From NCBI RefSeq assembly GCF_014205765.1, contig NZ_JACIIZ010000017.1:1-64000 (forward strand): 64,000 nucleotides of DNA, given 5' to 3'. Both the position numbers and the translations under genes were made by a program. This DNA is from Nitrospirillum iridis. Its GTDB lineage: Bacteria; Pseudomonadota; Alphaproteobacteria; Azospirillales; Azospirillaceae. Below, one piece after another: positions 56,604 through 64,000 of the stretch (positions are counted from its first letter, which is position 1; each line of letters begins with the position of its first letter). The notes under the pieces are model-generated. The model made no database searches, was not told the DNA's origin, and saw only the letters and a program-made list of their open reading frames with translations.

Positions 56604-57836
56604 ATGGAATCCCAATCGACAGTGACCACCGTGCCAACACCGGGTGCGCCGCTGACGGGACTATCGCGGACCGAACAGCGGGGCCAAGGCGCCCGCCAGC
56701 GGCCGCCGCGCGTCGTCCTGTTCATGATCCTGACCATCATCGTGCTGGCGATCATCGGCGGGCTCTTCGTGGCTTTCGACAAGATCGTCCGCCCGGCCAT
56801 GATCGGCGAATTCCTGAAAAAGATGATGCCGCCGTCCACCGCCGTCGCCACCGTGGTGGCCCAGGCCGAGGACGTGCCCCAGCTGCTGCCCGCCGTGGGC
56901 AGCCTGCAGGCGGTGCACCAGGTGACGGTGACGCCCGAGGTGGGCGGTTCTGTCACCAAGATCCTGTTCCAGTCGGGCGCGACGGTGAAGGCCGGCACGC
57001 CCTTGGTGCAGCTGAACGACAAGCCGCAGCAGGGTGACCTGGCCAACTACAAGGCCCAGGCCCGGGTGGCGGAGCTGGACCTGGCCCGCTACCGCGCCCT
57101 GGTGGCCAAGCAGGCGACCTCGCAGCAGACGGTCGACCAGCAGCAGGCCGCGCTGGACCAGGCGAACGCCAACATCGCCAAGACCGGCGCGCTGATCGCG
57201 CAGCTGCTGGTCCGGGCCCCGTTCGACGGCGTGCTGGGCGTCCGCCAGGTGGATGTGGGCCAGTTCGTCAAGGCCGGCGACGCCGTGGTCACCCTGACCG
57301 ACCTGGATGAGCTGTACGCCAACTTCACCCTGGCGGAGGGAGAGCGCGGCCGCGTGGCCGTGGGCCAAGCGGTGCGGGTCACCGTCGACGCCTACCCCGA
57401 CCGTGTCTTCCAGGGCACCATCACCGCCATCGACCCGCAGGTCAGCAGCGACACCCGCACGGTGAAGCTGCAGGCCACCATCCCCAACAAGGACCACATC
57501 CTGCAGCCGGGGATGTTCAGCAACGTCACCGTGGTGCTGCCGGTGATGCCCAACCAGGTGACCCTGCCGGAAACGGCGGTGGACTATTCGCTGTACGGCG
57601 ACAGCGTCTACATCGTGCGCGACGGGGCCGGCCCCGATGGCAAGCCCATGCTGCACGCGGAGCGCGCCTTCGTGAAGACCGGCAACCGCGCCGATGGCAA
57701 GGTGGTGGTGTTGTCGGGCATCAAGCCGGGCGAGCGGGTGGTGGCCGTGGGCCAGAACAAATTGCAGAACGGTGCGCCGGTCACGCTGTCGGACCAGGGC
57801 GCCCCGCCGGCCCCGGCCCAGACGCCGCGCCCGTGA
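56604..57836 (+). CDS. RND efflux periplasmic adaptor (membrane fusion protein)
   Basis: A 410-residue adaptor: cytoplasmic tail, one TM anchor (about 38-60, VVLFMILTIIVLAIIGGLF), then lipoyl-like (VGGSVTKILFQSGATVKAGTPL), alpha-hairpin (YRALVAKQATSQQTVDQQQ), beta-barrel and membrane-proximal domains. It links the RND pump to an outer-membrane channel. The start at 56604 is chosen where the tail begins; the open frame is open further upstream and the ribosome site is weak. It resembles MexH-type adaptors. Confidence 0.85.
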   Translation: MESQSTVTTVPTPGAPLTGLSRTEQRGQGARQRPPRVVLFMILTIIVLAIIGGLFVAFDKIVRPAMIGEFLKKMMPPSTAVATVVAQAEDVPQLLPAVGSLQAVHQVTVTPEVGGSVTKILFQSGATVKAGTPLVQLNDKPQQGDLANYKAQARVAELDLARYRALVAKQATSQQTVDQQQAALDQANANIAKTGALIAQLLVRAPFDGVLGVRQVDVGQFVKAGDAVVTLTDLDELYANFTLAEGERGRVAVGQAVRVTVDAYPDRVFQGTITAIDPQVSSDTRTVKLQATIPNKDHILQPGMFSNVTVVLPVMPNQVTLPETAVDYSLYGDSVYIVRDGAGPDGKPMLHAERAFVKTGNRADGKVVVLSGIKPGERVVAVGQNKLQNGAPVTLSDQGAPPAPAQTPRP

Positions 57837-57859
57837 TCCGGCCGTAAGGGACGCCCGTC

Positions 57860-60800
57860 ATGAAATTCACCGATCTTTTCATCAAACGGCCGGTGCTGGC
57901 CCTGGTGATCAGCCTGCTGATCCTCCTGGTCGGCCTGAAGTCGCTGTCCAGCCTGCCCATCCGCCAGTATCCCAAGCTGTCGTCCACCACCATCTCCATC
58001 AGCACGGTCTATCCCGGCGCCACCGCCGACCTGATGCAGGGGTTCATCACCACCCCCATCGAGCAGGCGGTGGCCAGCGCCGACGGCATCGACTACATGA
58101 CCTCCTCCTCCACCCAGGGGCAGAGCACGGTCACGGTCTATGTCAAGCTGAACTACGACCCCAGCCAGGCCATGACCGACGTCATGGCCAAGGTGCAGCA
58201 GGTCAAATACCTGATCCCGAAAGAGGCCAACGACCCGGTCATCACCAAGTCCACCGGCGACACCACGGCGGTGATGTACCTGAGCTTCGCGTCCAAGGAG
58301 CTGGAAGGCTCCGCCATCTCCGACTACATCACCCGCGTGGTGCAGCCGCAGATCGCCACCGTGGACGGTGTGGCCTCGGCCGACATCCTGGGCGGGCAGA
58401 CCTTCGCCATGCGCCTGTGGCTGGATCCCGCCCGCATGGCCGCCCGTGGCGTCTCCGCCGACGATGTGGCCACCGCCCTGCGCAACAACAACGTGCAGTC
58501 GGCGCCGGGCCAGGTGAAGGGCCTGTTCACCGTGTTCAACGTCACGGCCGACACCGACCTGACCAACGTGCAGGACTTCCGGCGCATGGTGGTGAAGGCC
58601 TCGGGCGGGGCCGTGGTGCGGCTGGAGGACATCGCGTCGGTGTCGCTGGGCGCCCAGAACACCAACAGCGCGGTCATGTTCAGCGGCCTGAACGCCGTGT
58701 TCATCGGCATCCAGGTGACACCCACCGGCAACCCGCTACAGATGGTGCAAGACGTCCGCACCAAGATTCTGCCGGAAATCCAGCGCAACCTGCCGCCGGC
58801 CATCGAGATGAAGGTGGCCTATGACGCCACCAACTTCATCAACGCCTCGATCAGCGAGGTGGAACACACGCTGATCGAAGCCATCGGCATCGTCATCGTC
58901 GTCATCTTCCTGTTCCTGGGGTCCCTGCGGTCGGTGCTGATCCCCGTGATCACCATCCCGCTATCCCTGATCGGCGCCTTCAGCCTCATGCTGGCGGCGG
59001 GGTTCAGCCTGAACCTGCTGACCCTGCTGGCCATGGTGCTGGCCATCGGCCTGGTGGTGGACGACGCCATCGTGGTGGTGGAGAACGTCTACCGACATTT
59101 GGAAGAGGGCAAGACGCCGGTGCAGGCGGCCCTGGTGGGCGCCCGCGAGATCGCCGGGCCCGTCATCGCCATGACCATCACCCTGGCGGCGGTCTACGCC
59201 CCCATCGGCCTGCTGGGTGGCGTCACCGGCGCCCTGTTCCGGGAATTCGCCTTCACCCTGGCCGGCTCGGTCGTCATCTCCGGTGTGGTGGCCTTGACCC
59301 TGTCGCCGATGATGGCGTCCATGCTGCTGCCCAAGGGGGGTGACCACACCCGTTTCTCCCGCTTTGTCGACCGGGTCTTCACCGGCCTGGCCGACTTCTA
59401 CGAGCGGCGGCTGACCCGGTCGCTGGACTACCGCCCGGTGATCCTGCTGTTCGCGACGGTGGTGCTGATCAGCATCCCTTACCTCTATACCCACAGCCGG
59501 ACGGAACTTGCCCCGGAAGAGGACCAGGGCATCCTGTTCAGCATGTTCAAGGGCCCGCAATACGCCAACATCGACTACACCCGGCACTATGCCGAGCAAC
59601 TGGACGCCGCCGGCGGCACGCTGCCCGAGGGACGGGAACGCTTCCTGATCAGCGGCACCAGCGGCACCAACCAGGGCATCGCGGGCGTCCTGCTGAAACC
59701 GTGGGGCGAGCGCGACCGGCCCATCCAGGAGTCGCTGGCGGCATTGCAGGGCGAATTCAGCAAGGTGCCGGGCGTAAAGGCCCTGGTGTTCAACCTGCCC
59801 CCCCTGCCCGGCACCACCGGCGGCCTGCCGGTTCAGATGGTGCTGAATTCCACCCAGGGCTTCCCCGCCATCTATGAGGCGATGGAGAAGATCAAGGCCG
59901 CCGCCACCGCCAGCCACAAGTTCCTGATGGTGGACAGCGACCTGGACTACAACACCCCGGTGGTGCGCGTGCACATCGACCGGTCCAAGGCCAACGAGAT
60001 GGGTGTCACCATGGCGGCCATCGGCGACACGCTGGCCCTGATGGTGGGTGAGAACTACGTCAATCGCTTCAACCTGCAGGGCCGGTCCTATGAGGTCATC
60101 CCCCAGGTGCCGCGCATTGACCGCCTGACGCCGGACAAGCTGACGCGGTTCTATGTCACCTCCGTCACCGGCGACCAGGTGCCCCTGTCCACCTTCCTGC
60201 GGCTGGAGAACGGCACCGACCCCAACGCCCTGACCCACTACAACCAGATGAACTCCGCCACCTTCCAGGCCGTGCCCATGCCGGGCGTGTCCATGGGCGA
60301 GGCGGTGGCCTTCCTGGAAGACCAGGTGAAGCAGCTGCCCACCGGCTACAGCCATTCCTACCTCAGCCAGACCCGGCAGTTCGTGGAGGAGGGGAACCAG
60401 CTGGCGGCGACCTTCGGCTTCGCCCTGATCGTCATCTTCCTCGTGCTGGCGGCGCAGTTTGAAAGCCTGCGCGACCCGCTGGTCATCATGGTCAGCGTGC
60501 CCATGTCGATCTGCGGCGCGCTGATCCCCCTGTTCATCGGCATCACCAGCGTCAACATCTACACCCAGGTGGGTCTGGTGACGCTGATCGGCCTGATATC
60601 CAAGCATGGCATCCTGCTGGTGGAGTTCGCCAACGAGATGCAGGTGAAGGAAGGGCTGGACCGGCGGGAGGCCATCCTGCACGCCGCCCGCGTGCGCCTG
60701 CGCCCCATCCTGATGACCACCGCCGCCATGGTGGTGGGCTTGCTGCCGCTGCTGATCGCCTCCGGCGCCGGTGCCGCCAGCCGCTTCTCGATCGGCTTGG

Positions 60801-60934
60801 TGGTGGTGACCGGCATGTCCATCGGCACGCTGTTCACCCTGTTCGTGTTGCCGGCGGTCTATACGCTGATCGCCAAGGACCACAAGGCGGCAGCCGGTTC
60901 CCGCCGCCTGAAGGAGATCGCCGAGATCGCGTAG
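57860..60934 (+). CDS. RND multidrug efflux permease (HAE1 family, MexI-like)
   Basis: A 1024-residue RND pump with 12 TM segments and two large periplasmic loops. It begins MKFTDLFIKRPVLALVISLL and has LPIRQYPKL, characteristic of the MexI-type branch, and VVDDAIVVVENVYRHLE in TM4 with the proton-relay Asp pair. The gene follows the adaptor by 23 bases. No outer-membrane factor is encoded here, so a TolC-like protein must come from elsewhere. AAGGG lies before the ATG; a strong terminator follows. Confidence 0.93.
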   Translation: MKFTDLFIKRPVLALVISLLILLVGLKSLSSLPIRQYPKLSSTTISISTVYPGATADLMQGFITTPIEQAVASADGIDYMTSSSTQGQSTVTVYVKLNYDPSQAMTDVMAKVQQVKYLIPKEANDPVITKSTGDTTAVMYLSFASKELEGSAISDYITRVVQPQIATVDGVASADILGGQTFAMRLWLDPARMAARGVSADDVATALRNNNVQSAPGQVKGLFTVFNVTADTDLTNVQDFRRMVVKASGGAVVRLEDIASVSLGAQNTNSAVMFSGLNAVFIGIQVTPTGNPLQMVQDVRTKILPEIQRNLPPAIEMKVAYDATNFINASISEVEHTLIEAIGIVIVVIFLFLGSLRSVLIPVITIPLSLIGAFSLMLAAGFSLNLLTLLAMVLAIGLVVDDAIVVVENVYRHLEEGKTPVQAALVGAREIAGPVIAMTITLAAVYAPIGLLGGVTGALFREFAFTLAGSVVISGVVALTLSPMMASMLLPKGGDHTRFSRFVDRVFTGLADFYERRLTRSLDYRPVILLFATVVLISIPYLYTHSRTELAPEEDQGILFSMFKGPQYANIDYTRHYAEQLDAAGGTLPEGRERFLISGTSGTNQGIAGVLLKPWGERDRPIQESLAALQGEFSKVPGVKALVFNLPPLPGTTGGLPVQMVLNSTQGFPAIYEAMEKIKAAATASHKFLMVDSDLDYNTPVVRVHIDRSKANEMGVTMAAIGDTLALMVGENYVNRFNLQGRSYEVIPQVPRIDRLTPDKLTRFYVTSVTGDQVPLSTFLRLENGTDPNALTHYNQMNSATFQAVPMPGVSMGEAVAFLEDQVKQLPTGYSHSYLSQTRQFVEEGNQLAATFGFALIVIFLVLAAQFESLRDPLVIMVSVPMSICGALIPLFIGITSVNIYTQVGLVTLIGLISKHGILLVEFANEMQVKEGLDRREAILHAARVRLRPILMTTAAMVVGLLPLLIASGAGAASRFSIGLVVVTGMSIGTLFTLFVLPAVYTLIAKDHKAAAGSRRLKEIAEIA

Positions 60935-60965
60935 GTCACGGTTAACCAATGACGTTTCAAGGAAG

Positions 60966-60995
60966 CGGCCGGGGACCAGTTCCCCGGCCGTTTTT
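60966..60995 (+). terminator. Rho-independent terminator after the RND operon
   Basis: Perfect 10-bp stem CGGCCGGGGA (60966-60975) / TCCCCGGCCG (60981-60990), 5-base loop, then TTTTT (60991-60995). Ends the adaptor-pump transcript 32 bases after the stop. Confidence 0.92.
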
Positions 60996-61095
60996 CTTTG
61001 GCCGAAATATCGCGTCAGGGATCCGGGGCATGAGATTCCGACTCATGCGTGTGGCATTACAGTCCATGGGGGCGGGGAAAATAGCCACGCCCCGC

Positions 61096-61740
61096 TCAGA
61101 TCCCCGGGCTCGTCTCCGCCTTGGCCAACTGGTCGGCCATGCGCACCAGCTCCGGCAGGGAGTCGGCCTCCATCTTCTTCATAACCTGACTGCGATGAAG
61201 CTTGACGGTCGCCTCGGTGATGGCGATGCGATCGGCGATTTGCTTGTTCAGCAATCCCGTCGCCACAAGGGCGAAGACCTGCCGCTCACGTTCCGAAAGC
61301 ATGTTGTAGCGCAGACGCAGCGCATGATCGCGCGTGGCCTCCGCGCGTCGCTGCCGATCCTTGGCCAGGGCCCTGTTGACCGCCTCCAGAAGATCCTGCT
61401 CGCGCACCGGCTTGGGCAGCACGTCGATGGCGCCGGCCTTCATCGCCCGGACCGCCATCTGGACGTCAACATGGCCGCTGATCAGCACGACCGATTGAGA
61501 CACCCCGCTTCTGGCCAACGCTTCCTGGAACTCCAGGCCGCTGCGTCCCGGCAGGCGGATATCCAGAACGATACAACCCGCACGGGCGAGGGATCCGGCA
61601 TCGAGGAATTCCTGCACCGATCCATAGATCTCGGTGACCAGGCCCACCGACTGGAAAAGCCCCTGCAGGGCCTCCCGAACGCTTTCGTCATCATCGACAA
61701 CGGCGACGATGGCCTCACCGTTTTTAACGATTGGCGACAT
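61096..61740 (-). CDS. FixJ-family response regulator (REC-LuxR HTH)
   Basis: A 214-residue two-domain regulator: receiver (VVDDDESVREAL, phospho-acceptor Asp in GCIVLDIRLPGRSG, Lys in VLPKPVREQD) and a LuxR-type HTH (LSERERQVFALVATGLLNKQIAD, EATVKLHRSQVMKKM). It is encoded 17 bases overlapping the end of the kinase gene, so the two are translationally coupled and form a cognate pair. The start at 61740 is preferred over an ATG nine bases upstream on spacing grounds. Confidence 0.9.
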   Translation of the reverse strand: MSPIVKNGEAIVAVVDDDESVREALQGLFQSVGLVTEIYGSVQEFLDAGSLARAGCIVLDIRLPGRSGLEFQEALARSGVSQSVVLISGHVDVQMAVRAMKAGAIDVLPKPVREQDLLEAVNRALAKDRQRRAEATRDHALRLRYNMLSERERQVFALVATGLLNKQIADRIAITEATVKLHRSQVMKKMEADSLPELVRMADQLAKAETSPGI

Positions 61741-63289
61741 CGGTCCCATTCCCTTCCGCCAGGGGCAGCGCGAAGCTGAAGACACTGCCGCGCGCACCGT
61801 TGTTGGCCGCCCAGATCCGGCCCCCATGGGCCTCGATGATCGAGCGGCAGATGGACAAGCCCATGCCGAGGCCCTCGGGCTTGGTGCTGAAAAAAGCATC
61901 GAACAGGCGATCGGGATCGCCAGTTCCCAGGCCCGGTCCCGTGTCGGTCACGCTGACGATCGCCTCACCACCGCGCGCCTGGGCGCGCACCGTCAGGCGT
62001 CGCGAACCGGCGTCCGTGCCGGCCATCGCCTCGACCGCGTTCATGATCAGGTTCAGGATCACCTGCTGCAGTTGGGTGCTGTCGCCCCGGATGGTGACGG
62101 TGTCGTCAAATTGAGCCTTGGCGACAACTTCGCGGCGTCGAAGTTCGCTCTGCAGCAGGTCAAGCACCACCGGGACCACTTGATCCAGGCATAGCCGATC
62201 CAATTGCGGCGCGGACTTCCGTACGAGCTTGCGAAGGCTGGTGATAATATCACCAGCCCGGTGGCCATCCCGCACGATGCGTTCGACCGCCTGGCGGGCC
62301 ATGTCGAGGTTGGGCTCGGCCGCATTGAGCCAGCGCAGGCAGGTCCCAGCGTTGGTGACAACCGCCATCAGCGGCTGATTGACCTCGTGCGCGATCGACG
62401 CCGCTAGTTCGCCCATGGTGGTCATGCGCGTCACGTGAGCCAGTTCATTCTGGCTTTGGCGCAGGCCCTCCTCGGCCCGCTTGCGGTTTTCGATGTCGAC
62501 ATTGATGCCGAACCATTGGGTGAGCTTGCCGGCGCTGTCGAAGAATGGACTGACCCGCCACAGAAACCACCGATACTGCCCATCCGCCCGACGCAGGCGC
62601 GTCTCGGATTCTCCGGGCTTCCCCGACTGCAGGATGCTGACCCAGGTCTTCATCACCAGGTCGCGATCCTCCGGATGAATATAGTCCAGGAAGCCATAGC
62701 CGATAATATCCTCGAGCGTGGCATCCGCGTAGTCGATGAAACTTTGACTCCAGTAGGTGATGCTGCCTTGCGCGTCGGCCCGCCAGGTCAAGCCGGGGAT
62801 GGAGTCGATGATCTGTTGAAGTTGCCGCTCGCTTTCGCGCAGCGCCACCTCGCTGCTGCGCAGGGCGTCGCGCACGCCTTTGCGGTTCTCAACGTCGATA
62901 ATGACACCGGCCGAACCGGTGAGGTCTCCGGCGGCGTCGTGGCAAGGATTCGCGAGAAAGAGCATCCAGCGATAGCTGCCGTCGGCGCGTCGAAGACGCG
63001 CTTCGTGCTCGGTCGCCAGGCCTTGCGTCAGGGCCGTCGCCCGGGCGCGCAGAAGCCCGTCGACATCTTCGGGGTGGACCGCGTCCAACCAGCCGCCCGC
63101 CAAGGCCGCATCGGCGCTTTGGCCGATATAGTCTAGATAGGGCTGGCTCAGAAACGTCATGTCGCCGGACGCGTCCGCCGACCAGACAAGTCCGGGCAAA
63201 GCGTTGATGAGATGCGCCAATTGGCCTTCTTTCCCGCCGGGCTCAGGCGGAACGCTGAAACGATCCTGGTTCCGATGGAGCTGTTCCAC
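61724..63289 (-). CDS. PAS-domain histidine kinase (FixL-like)
   Basis: A 521-residue soluble kinase: PAS 1 (about 25-140), PAS 2 (about 160-275, RADGQYRWFLWRVSPF), HisKA with His in AASIAHEVNQPLMAVVTNAG, and HATPase (LQQVILNLIMNAVEAM, VTDTGPGLG, GMGLSICRSI). No membrane segment, so it senses a cytosolic ligand, redox or oxygen signal. The second PAS does not show an obvious FixL haem His from the motif alone. Transcribed just before the FixJ-type regulator. Confidence 0.9.
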   Translation of the reverse strand: MEQLHRNQDRFSVPPEPGGKEGQLAHLINALPGLVWSADASGDMTFLSQPYLDYIGQSADAALAGGWLDAVHPEDVDGLLRARATALTQGLATEHEARLRRADGSYRWMLFLANPCHDAAGDLTGSAGVIIDVENRKGVRDALRSSEVALRESERQLQQIIDSIPGLTWRADAQGSITYWSQSFIDYADATLEDIIGYGFLDYIHPEDRDLVMKTWVSILQSGKPGESETRLRRADGQYRWFLWRVSPFFDSAGKLTQWFGINVDIENRKRAEEGLRQSQNELAHVTRMTTMGELAASIAHEVNQPLMAVVTNAGTCLRWLNAAEPNLDMARQAVERIVRDGHRAGDIITSLRKLVRKSAPQLDRLCLDQVVPVVLDLLQSELRRREVVAKAQFDDTVTIRGDSTQLQQVILNLIMNAVEAMAGTDAGSRRLTVRAQARGGEAIVSVTDTGPGLGTGDPDRLFDAFFSTKPEGLGMGLSICRSIIEAHGGRIWAANNGARGSVFSFALPLAEGNGTDVANR

Positions 63290-63830
63290 ACTCTGATCTT
63301 TCGACTGTCCTTGAACCGGAGATGAAGGGGCTCGACGAACCTTCCCTCACGCCTCTCAGCTCTGGCTTCAAGCTAACGCGATCGAACCAGCGCTTCCACC
63401 TCACCATGGTCTAGCCCGGCTCGACCTTGGATGAGGACGATCGTGAACTGTCGCAGCGACGGGATCGATCGCGACCGGTGCGGTTGCGACGGGCGTGAGC
63501 CGCGTGGCCAGGCCAGGGCGCCCTATCCCGGAAGCCGAACGATGCCGAAACAGACGCGAGGTCCGATTGGAGCCGGCTCCAGCTGAGCCTGTCCGCGGGC
63601 GGATCCACGCTAAGGCGATTCCACCTTTAAGCGACCCGCTCCTAGACGAAGGTCGAGTGCGGCATGCCTTGTGGGGATGGGAGCGCGACCATGGAAGAAT
63701 TGAACCCCTCCGGCACGACGATCTAGCCTCCAAACGCAATCAGGGGGGCTGGCTTGTCGAAGCTTTGGACATCCACCCGCCGCCATCGCCACGCCATTGG
63801 GCTGGCTCTGCCGAACGGGGACGCTCACCC
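63290..63830. other. 541-base divergent gap, no gene recognised
   Basis: Between the kinase start and a divergent winged-helix gene. Open frames here (for example 63401-63739 on the minus strand) are Arg/Ser-rich and without family features. Probably promoters plus noncoding spacer. Confidence 0.4.
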
Positions 63831-64000
63831 ATGACCCACGCTGCCACCTTCGCCTTCGGCGACTATCTGTTCATTCCGCGGCGCCAGCTCCTTCTAAAGA
63901 ACGGCGTGGCCGTTCGCGTCGGATGCCGCGCCTTGGATCTTCTGGCCGCCTTCGTTCGACGTCCTGGCGAGGTGCTCAGCAAGCGCGAGTTGATGGAGGA
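63831..64000 (+). CDS. Winged-helix (OmpR-type DNA-binding) regulator, N-terminus only
   Basis: The ATG at 63831 opens a frame to the window edge encoding about 56 residues beginning MTHAATFAFGDYLFIPRRQL and then LLKNGVAVRVGCRALDLLAAFVRRPGEVLSKRELMEE (the latter split here only for length). This matches the start of the trans_reg_C winged helix, as in CadC-like or large N-terminal-wHTH regulators followed by ATPase or TPR domains. The rest lies beyond the window, so the effector part is unknown. Confidence 0.78.
   Translation, partial: MTHAATFAFGDYLFIPRRQLLLKNGVAVRVGCRALDLLAAFVRRPGEVLSKRELME

Noticed and set aside
58961..60949. A 662-codon open frame antisense to the RND pump
   Set aside because: His/Gln/Gly-rich shadow frame; the pump's motifs are on the plus strand.
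63401..63739. A 112-codon minus-strand frame in the last gap
   Set aside because: Ser/Arg/Pro-rich with no homology signal; consistent with noncoding GC-rich DNA.

Overview
This is GC-rich DNA with dense, closely packed genes. TonB-dependent receptors, a FixJ-type two-component pair, a cytosolic chemotaxis receptor and a purC-purT pair suggest an alphaproteobacterium that lives on plant-derived organic matter. An Azospirillaceae/Rhodospirillales relative (Nitrospirillum- or Niveispirillum-like) is my best inference, not something the sequence proves. No rRNA, tRNA or CRISPR was seen.

Region 1 (1-2.8 kb) is accessory. The right end of an IS3-family element (1-95) has cut a short-chain dehydrogenase gene. 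An intact paralogous SDR and a divergent LysR regulator follow.

Region 2 (2.8-24.9 kb) is a glycoside-utilisation locus. It encodes a TonB receptor, a Tat-exported small subunit plus GMC flavoenzyme with an Fe-S cysteine motif (glucoside 3-dehydrogenase type), a TetR regulator with an AT-hook tail, a PA14-containing GH3 glycosidase, a flavin monooxygenase/FMN reductase pair, three sugar transporters or efflux proteins, three TIM-barrel isomerase/lyase proteins, a Gfo/Idh/MocA oxidoreductase, a small exported SnoaL-like protein and a secreted carboxylesterase. One TIM barrel is followed by a DUF6379-type small subunit. That pair is the architecture of the C-glycoside deglycosidases, which cleave the C-C bond of 3-keto C-glycosides. 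Seven AT-rich sites of the form (A/T)GAAT-N4-ATTCT, some degenerate, lie in the intergenic regions and would tie the operons into one regulon.

Region 3 (25-36.3 kb) holds a His-rich-tailed EamA transporter and an aromatic-aglycone locus. The latter comprises an MhpA-like FAD monooxygenase, a FAH-family hydrolase, a two-domain VOC extradiol dioxygenase, a carotenoid/lignostilbene oxygenase, an aldehyde dehydrogenase, an IclR regulator, an MFS transporter and an outer-membrane phenol-type channel. Two 21-bp inverted repeats (29943-29963 and 36411-36431) share 16 of 21 bases and flank the locus at its two key promoters. Regions 2 and 3 together read as a pathway for plant polyphenol glycosides: import, oxidise the sugar at C3, cleave O- or C-glycosidic bonds, then open the aromatic aglycone.

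Region 4 (36.7-39.4 kb) is an AT-rich, probably transferred AlgI/AlgJ-like O-acetylation pair. Region 5 (39.4-64 kb) is more core-like: sdaA, a cysteine hydrolase, a TonB receptor with a Zur-like box upstream, a hybrid histidine kinase, purC-purT, a membrane-anchored AraC regulator, a serine-hydrolase lipoprotein, fpr, a cytosolic MCP, two tandem LMW-phosphatase-like genes (the second lacking the catalytic Cys), an RND pump, a PAS-kinase/FixJ pair, and the start of a winged-helix regulator cut by the window end.
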